A stretch of DNA of 6,969 nucleotides from CAZRWD01 sp964603785 (GTDB lineage: Bacteria > Fermentibacterota > Fermentibacteria > Fermentibacterales > Fermentibacteraceae), in contig CAZRWD010000023.1 in NCBI GenBank assembly GCA_964603785.1, forward strand, positions 1-6,969. The letters are read 5' to 3'. Positions 1 through 5,340 of this stretch are shown here, one piece after another. The stretch's first letter is position 1, and each line of letters opens with the position of its first letter. A program made the translations under genes and the position numbers. The notes under the pieces are model-generated. The model saw nothing but the letters and a program-made list of their open reading frames with translations. It was not told the DNA's origin and ran no database searches.

Positions 1-531
1 ATTGCAGCGAACCCTGCCGACAGGTGCTACCTCTGCAAGCGCATGATCATGGAGCGCCTGCTGGAGGTCGCGCGCGAGAGGGGACATCCCGTCCTCGCCG
101 ACGGGACGAACGCCGATGACGACCTCTCGACCAGGCCGGGCGCACGTGCCCTGAGCGGGCTCGGCGTCGTCAGTCCCCTGAGGGATGCGGGGATGCGCAG
201 GGCGGACATCTCAGCCCTCTCCCGCGAGCTCGGTCTGCCCGACCCCGACAGGCCGAACAGCGCCTGCCTCGCTACGCGCGTGCCCCACGGCACGCCCCTC
301 GAGAGGGGCCTGCTGGAGATGATCGACAGTGTCGAGGCGCAGATCGCCGCCCTCGGCTTCACCCTCGTGCGCCTGCGGACGGACGGCCGCAAAGCACGGA
401 TCGAACTGCTTCCGGAAGAGCTCGCCTCCGCGGCGGCCGACGGCAGGCTGGACGCACTGCTCGCCCTGCCCTGCCTGGAGCGATTCGCGCTGGAGGATGT
501 CGGCGCGTACGGCTGTGCCAGCCGAGGCTGA
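1..531 (+). CDS. larE: LarE-type ATP-dependent sacrificial sulfur transferase, C-terminal part (5' end outside window)
   Basis: An open frame runs from base 1 to the TGA at 529-531 and gives 176 residues. LarE proteins are usually about 270 residues, so roughly the first 95, including the PP-loop SGGxDS, lie outside the window. Family signatures seen: NPADRCYLCK at visible residues 4-13, DGTNADD just after, the PLRDAGMRRADI stretch, LSRELGLP, and ACLATR with Cys at residue 89 (codon 265-267). LarE adenylates the pincer precursor of the nickel-pincer nucleotide cofactor (lactate racemase and relatives) and inserts sulfur. Some LarEs sacrifice their own cysteine; a three-cysteine form carries an Fe-S cluster. 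This protein has the CxxC (residues 9 and 12) plus the CLATR cysteine, as expected for the three-cysteine form. No larA, larB or larC is visible, so the substrate cannot be confirmed. The internal ATG at 43 is not the start, because homology extends to the window edge. Confidence 0.88.
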   Translation: MAANPADRCYLCKRMIMERLLEVARERGHPVLADGTNADDDLSTRPGARALSGLGVVSPLRDAGMRRADISALSRELGLPDPDRPNSACLATRVPHGTPLERGLLEMIDSVEAQIAALGFTLVRLRTDGRKARIELLPEELASAAADGRLDALLALPCLERFALEDVGAYGCASRG

Positions 532-533
532 TC

Positions 534-1547
534 CTATTCCAGCACCAGCAGCACCTCTCCTGTGGAGTCGGTCTGGCAGAGAAGGTAGATCCGGTCAGAG
601 CCCGGGCTCCAGGCCAGATCCACGGGCTGCATCGACTGGTCGGGGAGAGGAAGGTCGAAGACCATCGCCGGGCTGGCAGTCTCGACCACGCACAATCCCG
701 CAGGCCCGGGGGTGAGGATGCCCTCACGGCAGGCGAAGGCCACGTACTCGCCGGATGGCGAGATGGACGAGGCTACGGGCGAACCCGCCAGTTCCACCTC
801 CGCCAGCGGCTGCATCGAGGCTAGGGCGACCAGCATGCAGCTGTTGTTGAGCGTCCTGGCCATTGCGACGATGGAGCCGTCGGGGGAGCAGGCCAGGGTG
901 TTCGCACCTCCCGCCCCCGGGCAGTACAGCGAGTCGACCGCCTCCTGGAGGGTGATGTCGATCTTCCCCAGCGTCTCCCCCCTCAGCGCGTAGGCGTACG
1001 GCTGCTGCCCCGCGCAGGCGTCCTCCCCGGCGCCCTGGCCGGGGAGGCAGACGGCCGTGTCGAGCTGCATCTCCTGAGCATCTATGAACGCCAGCCAGCC
1101 AGAGCTCGGAAGCGGGGCGAGAGCCCAGACGCCGTTGCGGGTCGTGCAGATCGACTGCGGGTTCATCCCGAAGGACGACACGATCGTGTCCAGGCTCATC
1201 GTGGAGGTCTCGACAACCGCGACAGTCGACGTTCCGGCCAGCGGTGCGAAGAGGTACTGCCCCGAGGGCGATACTGCGACATCGTTCACATACACTGCCG
1301 CAGAGGGGGTTCCCAGAGTCAGGGTGGAGGTCTCCACGAAGCAGATCTCTGAGCCCGCCGCATATATCCTGTCGCCCCAGGGCGAGATCGCGAGGGCGGC
1401 GCATGCACATTCCGGAAGGGCGACCTGTGCGACGATCGAGTCCGGCCCGTCGTACGGCTGGGGCCCGGGGATCCCTCCCGGGCCGTCTCCACACGCTGCC
1501 TGAAGCACCATGAGGATGATCGTGGCAGCCCATCCCGCATACTTCAT
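534..1547 (-). CDS. cysteine-rich beta-propeller lipoprotein, function unknown
   Basis: 337 residues. The start is the ATG at 1547-1545 because it yields a signal peptide: MKYAGW, a hydrophobic core, then LQAAC with Cys19 as likely lipidated residue. Gln at -3 makes the lipobox imperfect. A longer open frame to 1628 would bury this signal. The mature part begins with a Gly/Pro-rich linker (residues 20-37), then repeats typical of YVTN/WD40-like propellers: SPxG-type turns at about 54, 92, 220, 262 and 313, with strand motifs FVETST (70), VVETST (111) and VVETAS (287). Six or seven blades are likely. Twelve cysteines lie beyond Cys19, some spaced as possible disulfides (47/49, 167/178, 209/220). 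No enzyme motif is seen; a surface or periplasmic scaffold or binding role is inferred. It lies 77 bp downstream of mnmA on the same strand and may be co-transcribed. The stop is 2 bp from the convergent larE stop. Product name is structural only. Confidence 0.85.
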   Translation of the reverse strand: MKYAGWAATIILMVLQAACGDGPGGIPGPQPYDGPDSIVAQVALPECACAALAISPWGDRIYAAGSEICFVETSTLTLGTPSAAVYVNDVAVSPSGQYLFAPLAGTSTVAVVETSTMSLDTIVSSFGMNPQSICTTRNGVWALAPLPSSGWLAFIDAQEMQLDTAVCLPGQGAGEDACAGQQPYAYALRGETLGKIDITLQEAVDSLYCPGAGGANTLACSPDGSIVAMARTLNNSCMLVALASMQPLAEVELAGSPVASSISPSGEYVAFACREGILTPGPAGLCVVETASPAMVFDLPLPDQSMQPVDLAWSPGSDRIYLLCQTDSTGEVLLVLE

Positions 1548-1553
1548 CTGCTT

Positions 1554-1561
1554 CCCCCCCC
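1554..1561 (-). repeat. G8 homopolymer in the leader of the lipoprotein gene
   Basis: Eight consecutive G on the minus strand lie 6 bases upstream of the lipoprotein ATG, followed by AAGCAG. The tract occupies the ribosome-binding position, and no better Shine-Dalgarno site is present, so the G-run itself probably pairs with the anti-SD. Changes of tract length could alter translation; this is inference. Runs of 6-7 G or C also occur inside genes here (for example around 3721-3750), so the run is only slightly exceptional for this base composition. Confidence 0.6.
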
Positions 1562-1567
1562 GCCGAT

Positions 1568-1578
1568 GGTGTAACACC
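1568..1578. repeat. short inverted repeat in the mnmA-lipoprotein gap
   Basis: GGTGT-A-ACACC, 5-bp arms around one base, lies 21 bp upstream of the lipoprotein start within the 77-bp gap (1548-1624) after mnmA. It could be a small operator half-site pair. It is too tight for an RNA hairpin, and arms this short arise often by chance. No convincing -35/-10 pair or U-tailed terminator was found in this gap, which is why read-through from mnmA is considered likely. Confidence 0.25.
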
Positions 1579-1624
1579 CTGACCGGACCGGCGCTCGTTT
1601 CGGATACGCACGATGCTCCCGGCC

Positions 1625-2695
1625 TCACCTGTCCTGAATCGCACCCGCCCCCAGCACCAGGTCCTCGAGGTAGAGCACCAGGTACTGGCCGGGGGTGACC
1701 GCGAACTGGGGCTCGGCGAAGGTCACCTCCACGAACCGGGGATCCCCTTCCGAGAGCCTCGCCTCGACATGCACCGGGACCCCCGTGCTGCGGATCTTCG
1801 CCTCGGCGGTGAAGACGGGTGGAGGGACCTCCCAGGCGATCCAGTTCATCGGTCCCGCCGTCGCAGAGTCCGACATCAGGGCGCTCCTGGGGCCCACCAC
1901 GACCGCCCGTCTCCCCGGATCGGTCCTGATCACGTACATGGGCTCACTCCGGCCCCCGATGTCCAGTCCGTGACGCTGCCCCCTCGTGAAGGCCGCCCAG
2001 CCTCCGTGGCCGCCCAGGACAGCGCCGTTCTCGTCGACGACAGGCCCGGGCTCGAGCGATCCCGGGCAGAGAATCTCCCTGAGGGCCTCCCCCGAAGCGA
2101 AGTCCATGCTCGACGCCCTGGAAGCCTCCGCCTCCAATCCCCCCGCCCTGACGACATCGACCGCCTCCTCCCTGCTCATGATTCCAAGGGGAAGGATGCA
2201 TCTTCCGAGCTGCTCCTGGGAGAGCATGGCCAGGAAGTAGGACTGGTCGCGGGCGTGGTCGACCGCCCTGAAGAGGTCGCTCCTGCCCGCCGGGCCCTTC
2301 AGCACCCGTGCGTAGTGCCCGGTGGCGAAGAGGTCGAAGGGGATCCCCCGCTCCCCGGCCCACCGCGGCAGGGCGTCGAACTTCACGAACCTGTTGCACT
2401 CCACGCAGGGATTCGGCGTGCGCCCCGCAAGGTATGCCCGCCTGAAGGAATCCAGCACGGACCGTCCGAAGTCATCCGACAGGTCCGCGACATGGTGGGG
2501 GATGCCGAGGGACCGGGCCGTCCCGGCGGCCGAGGCGACGGAGACGGCGGACGCGGCGGAGCAGAGGGGCGCCGGATCCCCGACCGGCGATGCGAATGTG
2601 ACTCCCGTCACCTCGTATCCGCTGGCCTGCAGGAGCATGGCGGCCGCCGTGGAGTCGACCCCTCCGCTCATGGCAAGCAGGACTCTTTCCGGCAT
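1625..2695 (-). CDS. mnmA: tRNA-specific 2-thiouridylase MnmA, with atypical catalytic residues
   Basis: MnmA adenylates U34 of tRNA-Glu, -Gln and -Lys (UUN anticodons) and replaces O2 with sulfur in the cytoplasm. From the ATG at 2695 it is 356 residues, normal for the family. Seen in order: PP-loop SGGVDS (10-15), GRTPNPCVECNRFVKF (91-106) with the first catalytic Cys as C100 and an extra C97, GHYAR (126-130), DQSYFLAMLSQEQL (150-163), FTRGQRHGLDIGG (236-248), and a C-terminal beta-barrel ending near PGQYLVLY. The second catalytic Cys (E. coli Cys199, usual context SQxxCF) is replaced: the ungapped equivalent reads SSMDF, with Asp198 (codon 2104-2102, GAC). Flanking residues align without a gap, so this is not a frameshift. 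The frame stays open upstream (GTG 2731, ATG 2716, ATG 2707). ATG 2695 was chosen for family length and a GGAAG 3 bases upstream; ATG 2707 has GGAAGGG abutting it. Identity is firm; activity is less certain. Confidence 0.92.
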   Translation of the reverse strand: MPERVLLAMSGGVDSTAAAMLLQASGYEVTGVTFASPVGDPAPLCSAASAVSVASAAGTARSLGIPHHVADLSDDFGRSVLDSFRRAYLAGRTPNPCVECNRFVKFDALPRWAGERGIPFDLFATGHYARVLKGPAGRSDLFRAVDHARDQSYFLAMLSQEQLGRCILPLGIMSREEAVDVVRAGGLEAEASRASSMDFASGEALREILCPGSLEPGPVVDENGAVLGGHGGWAAFTRGQRHGLDIGGRSEPMYVIRTDPGRRAVVVGPRSALMSDSATAGPMNWIAWEVPPPVFTAEAKIRSTGVPVHVEARLSEGDPRFVEVTFAEPQFAVTPGQYLVLYLEDLVLGAGAIQDR

Positions 2696-2719
2696 CTTCT
2701 TCCGCATCCCTTCCATATG

Positions 2720-2748
2720 TGTATGTTTCACCCTGACGTCAGGGGCAA
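2720..2748 (-). promoter_or_regulatory. possible mnmA promoter across the palindrome
   Basis: On the minus strand a TTGCCC (2748-2743, 4 of 6 to the sigma-70 -35) is followed after 17 bp by CATACA (2725-2720, 3 of 6 to -10). This stretch is the most AT-rich in the neighbourhood. The predicted start of transcription near 2714 would give a leader of about 20 nt before the ATG at 2695. It would not allow the upstream starts at 2716 or 2731. Matches are weak, so this is tentative; if right, the 14-bp palindrome fills most of the spacer. Confidence 0.25.
2731..2744. promoter_or_regulatory. perfect 14-bp palindrome, candidate shared operator
   Basis: CCCTGACGTCAGGG is its own reverse complement over all 14 bases. 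It sits in the 65-bp divergent region between mnmA (-) and the EFR1-family gene (+), 17 bp before the latter's ATG and next to its Shine-Dalgarno. With no unpaired loop it suits a dimeric DNA-binding protein better than an RNA hairpin. No regulator gene is visible and the motif is not one I can assign to a known regulator family. Confidence 0.45.
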
Positions 2749-2754
2749 GGGAGG
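2747..2754 (+). promoter_or_regulatory. strong Shine-Dalgarno of the EFR1-family gene
   Basis: AAGGGAGG ends 6 bases before the ATG at 2761 and continues as GG. It decides the start in favour of 2761. Confidence 0.7.
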
Positions 2755-2760
2755 GGACCG

Positions 2761-3546
2761 ATGCTCGAGGGGCCGGTCGAGTTCTGCTTTTTCTCGGGAA
2801 CGGGCAACACCGCGCTCGCAGCGGGGGCGATGATGCGCGCCTTCGAGGCCGAGGGCATCCGCGTCAATCCGAGACCGATGGAGGACACGGACCCGGCCAC
2901 GCTGACCGGCAGGTTCACCCTCGGCCTGGCCTGTCCCGCCGCCGCCTTCACGACCTACCCCCTGGTCTGGCGCTTCGTCCGCAACCTGCCATGCGGGAAG
3001 AAGAACGGCGCCTTCCTGCTCGTGACCATGGCCGGCGCGACCGGAGGCCTGGTTGGCCCGATGAAGGCCCTGCTGAAGAGGAGGGGGTGGACTCCCCTCG
3101 GGGCGAAGAGGCTGGTCATGCCCAGCAACTTCCTGGCGAAGAGCGCGAACGAGGCCGGCAACGCCGCCTGCCGCGAGGCCGCTCTCGCCGGGGCCGCAGG
3201 TTTCGCGGCGGACCTCATGGCCGGGAGGGCGCGGTGGACGAGGATCCCGCTCTTCCCGGACCTGAACGCCAGGCTCTTCGGGAACGACAGGCCCTTCAGG
3301 ACCATGAGGAGGAGGTTCGGCCCGTCCGCCGATCCGGAATCCTGCACCCGATGCGGCCTGTGCGCAGAGCACTGCCCGACGGGCAACATCTCCATGGACG
3401 GCATGCCCGTCTTCTCGGACCACTGCGAGCTCTGCATGCGCTGCCACTCCATCTGCCCCGCCGGCGCGATACTCCTGGGCGGCCGGAGGTACACGCAGTA
3501 CCGGGGCACCCCCGAGCCCTGGTCCCTCGATGGTCGACAGCGATAG
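2761..3546 (+). CDS. EFR1-family flavodoxin-ferredoxin fusion protein
   Basis: 261 residues. The N-terminal half is flavodoxin-like: a hydrophobic first strand (VEFCFF) leads into the FMN phosphate-binding loop SGTGNT (residues 12-17). TMAGATGGL (89-97) is in the position of a second flavin-contact loop. The C-terminal part holds two classic 4Fe-4S motifs: CTRCGLCAEHCP (Cys195, 198, 201, 205) and CELCMRCHSICP (Cys222, 225, 228, 232), each CxxCxxCxxxCP. This domain order matches the EFR1 (flavodoxin plus bacterial ferredoxin) family, which is common in anaerobes and inferred to move low-potential electrons. Its natural partner is generally unknown. The protein is cytoplasmic, with no signal peptide or membrane segment. 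It is transcribed divergently from mnmA and stops 66 bp before glnS on the same strand, so it could lead a glnS-gltX transcript. Specific substrate or partner cannot be read from the sequence. Confidence 0.88.
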   Translation: MLEGPVEFCFFSGTGNTALAAGAMMRAFEAEGIRVNPRPMEDTDPATLTGRFTLGLACPAAAFTTYPLVWRFVRNLPCGKKNGAFLLVTMAGATGGLVGPMKALLKRRGWTPLGAKRLVMPSNFLAKSANEAGNAACREAALAGAAGFAADLMAGRARWTRIPLFPDLNARLFGNDRPFRTMRRRFGPSADPESCTRCGLCAEHCPTGNISMDGMPVFSDHCELCMRCHSICPAGAILLGGRRYTQYRGTPEPWSLDGRQR

Positions 3547-3574
3547 GCGGGGCCGCAGGAAGCGGTTCCCCGCC
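3546..3574 (+). terminator. GC-rich hairpin right after the EFR1-family gene
   Basis: The stem is GGCGGGG (3546-3552) with CCCCGCC (3568-3574), continued by CCGC (3553-3556) with GCGG (3562-3565) around the loop AGGAA, with a TT bulge at 3566-3567. The hairpin begins on the last base of the stop codon. No T-tract follows, so it is not a classic intrinsic terminator. It could be a factor-assisted or partial terminator, or a 3'-end stabiliser separating the EFR1 message from glnS. The rest of the gap (3575-3612) shows no clear promoter. Confidence 0.4.
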
Positions 3575-3612
3575 CTCGCCGGAAAGAGCCGACACCACAA
3601 CGGGAGTCCGAG

Positions 3613-5340
3613 ATGACCGATGACAGAGTTGACGGATGCGGGGCCTGCGATGCCGCGAGGCCGTCCGCCCGGGACTTCATACGCGAGATCATAGACGAGC
3701 ACAACCGCACGGGCAGGTTCGGGGGGAGGGTGCACACCCGGTTCCCCCCCGAGCCCAACGGGTACCTGCACATCGGCCATGCCAAGTCGATCTGCCTGAA
3801 CTTCGGAATCGCGAGGGAGTACGGCGGCCTGTGCAACCTCCGCTTCGACGACACGAACCCCTCGAAGGAGGAGGTCGAGTACGTCGACTCGATAATGAAC
3901 GACATCAGGTGGCTGGGCTTCGACTGGGAGGACAGGCTCTACTACGCCTCCGACTACTTCGGGAAGCTCTACGAGTTCGCGGAGAGGCTCATCCTGAAGG
4001 GCAGCGCCTATGTCTGCGAGCTGACCGCCGACGAGGTGAAGGAGCACAGGGGCACCCTGACGGAGCCCGGGCGTAACAGCCCCTGGCGCGACAGGCCGGC
4101 CGCCGGGAGCCTCGACCTGTTCAGGAGGATGAGGGCCGGTGAGTTCGCGGACGGCTCGATGACCCTGAGGGCCAGGATCGACATGGCCTCCCCGAACCTC
4201 AACATGCGCGACCCGGTCATCTACAGGATCCTCAGGGCCTCGCACCACAGGACCGGAGACGCCTGGTGCATCTACCCGATGTACGACTACGCGCATCCGA
4301 TCTCGGACTCCCTCGAGGGGATAACCCACTCGATCTGCACCCTCGAGTTCGAGGACCACAGGCCCCTCTACGACTGGTTCCTGGAGGAGCTGGACATCCA
4401 CCGCTCGAGGCAGATCGAGTTCGCAAGGCTCAACCTCACCCACACCGTGATGAGCAAGCGGAAGTTCCTGCAGCTTGTGAACGAAGGCCTGGTCAGGGGC
4501 TGGGACGACCCGCGCATGCCCACCCTGGCGGGCATCCGCAGGAGGGGCTATCCGCCGGCCGCGATCAGAGCCTTCGCCGAGCGCATCGGAGTGGCCAAGC
4601 GCGACAGCGTGGTCGACATCGCACTGCTCGAGCACTGCGTCCGCGAGGAGCTCAACCGCACGGCCCCCAGGGCCATGGCGGTGCTTCGTCCTGTGAGGCT
4701 CGTGGTCGAGAACTACCCGGCCGGGATGTCGGAGGAGATCGAGTTCACCGTGAACCCCGAGGACCTCGGCGCCGGCACGAGGACGGTGCCCTTCTCGGGC
4801 GAGCTCTTCATCGACAGGGACGACTTCCGCGAGATCCCGCCCCCGAAGTATCACCGGCTCTCGCCGGGAGTGGAGGTCAGGCTCCGTTACGCCTACCTGG
4901 TCACCTGCACCGGCGTGGAGAAGGACCCCCGGACCGGGGAGGTCACGACGATAAGGTGCGTGTACGATCCCGCCTCGCGGGGAGGCGACGCACCCGACGG
5001 CAGGAGGGTGAAGGCGACCATCCACTGGGTGTCCGCCGCCCACTCCGTCCCTGCCGAGGTGAGGCTCTACGACCACCTTTTCTCGCCCGGGCACCCCGGC
5101 TCCGTGGAGGGAGTGCACTGGAAGGACGAGATCGATCCTCACTCCCTCGAAGTGCTCCAGGGCTGCAGGATCGAGGGCGTGCTGGCCGGCTCGCGACCGG
5201 GCGAGGCCTGGCAGTTCGAGCGCCAGGGCTACTTCTGCGTCGACCCCGACAGCTCTCCCGCGATGCCGGTCTTCAACCGCACGGTGACCCTCCGTGACAC
5301 CTGGGCGAAGATCGAGCGAAGCCAGGGAGGCGGCGCATGA
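3613..5340 (+). CDS. glnS: glutaminyl-tRNA synthetase (GlnRS)
   Basis: 575 residues; E. coli GlnRS has about 554. It attaches glutamine to tRNA-Gln in the cytoplasm using ATP. Seen: RFPPEPNGYLHIGHAKS with the class I HIGH motif at residues 53-56, NLRFDDTNP (75-83), the GlnRS-specific DMASPNLNMRDPVIYRI stretch (190-206), CIYPMYDYAHPISDSLEGITHS (219-240), and the KMSKS-type loop VMSKR at 279-283. The C-terminal anticodon-binding beta-barrels are present to the end, with HWVSAAHSVPAEVRLYD and a C-terminal VFNRTVTLRDTWAKIE. The eukaryote-derived bacterial GlnRS architecture is clear, and it implies tRNA-Gln need not go through Glu-tRNA-Gln amidation. ATG 3613 is preceded by GGGAG at 3602-3606. 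An N-terminal extension of some 10-15 residues carries CGAC (9-12), a possible metal site or nothing. It overlaps gltX by four bases. Confidence 0.97.
   Translation: MTDDRVDGCGACDAARPSARDFIREIIDEHNRTGRFGGRVHTRFPPEPNGYLHIGHAKSICLNFGIAREYGGLCNLRFDDTNPSKEEVEYVDSIMNDIRWLGFDWEDRLYYASDYFGKLYEFAERLILKGSAYVCELTADEVKEHRGTLTEPGRNSPWRDRPAAGSLDLFRRMRAGEFADGSMTLRARIDMASPNLNMRDPVIYRILRASHHRTGDAWCIYPMYDYAHPISDSLEGITHSICTLEFEDHRPLYDWFLEELDIHRSRQIEFARLNLTHTVMSKRKFLQLVNEGLVRGWDDPRMPTLAGIRRRGYPPAAIRAFAERIGVAKRDSVVDIALLEHCVREELNRTAPRAMAVLRPVRLVVENYPAGMSEEIEFTVNPEDLGAGTRTVPFSGELFIDRDDFREIPPPKYHRLSPGVEVRLRYAYLVTCTGVEKDPRTGEVTTIRCVYDPASRGGDAPDGRRVKATIHWVSAAHSVPAEVRLYDHLFSPGHPGSVEGVHWKDEIDPHSLEVLQGCRIEGVLAGSRPGEAWQFERQGYFCVDPDSSPAMPVFNRTVTLRDTWAKIERSQGGGA
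5324..5330 (+). promoter_or_regulatory. Shine-Dalgarno of gltX inside the glnS end
   Basis: AGGGAGG lies 6 bases before the gltX ATG at 5337, within the last codons of glnS. The start codon overlaps the glnS TGA as ATGA, the arrangement of translationally coupled genes. Confidence 0.75.

Noticed and set aside
511..530. GGCTG-TGC-CAGCC and a following GGCTG near the larE stop, as a bidirectional terminator
   Set aside because: Stems are only 5 bp, lie within the larE coding end and have no T-tract on either strand.
1581..1593. Repeated GACCG/CCGG units in the mnmA-lipoprotein gap as a terminator or operator
   Set aside because: It is a very short, GC-only repeat without a stable hairpin or T-tract; likely composition.
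2099..2130. Frameshift or sequencing error as the cause of the missing MnmA cysteine
   Set aside because: The reading frame and residue spacing match the family on both sides without a gap. Converting the GAC codon to a Cys codon needs substitutions, not an indel.
1613..2833. 406-codon plus-strand open frame opposite mnmA
   Set aside because: mnmA on the other strand has all family motifs. This frame is Arg/Pro/Gly-rich low-complexity translation.
2728..5142. 804-codon open frame on the minus strand across the EFR1 gene and glnS
   Set aside because: It is antisense to two genes with unmistakable motifs. Its translation is Gly/Arg/Val/Pro-rich with no domain, as expected for a shadow of high-GC third positions.
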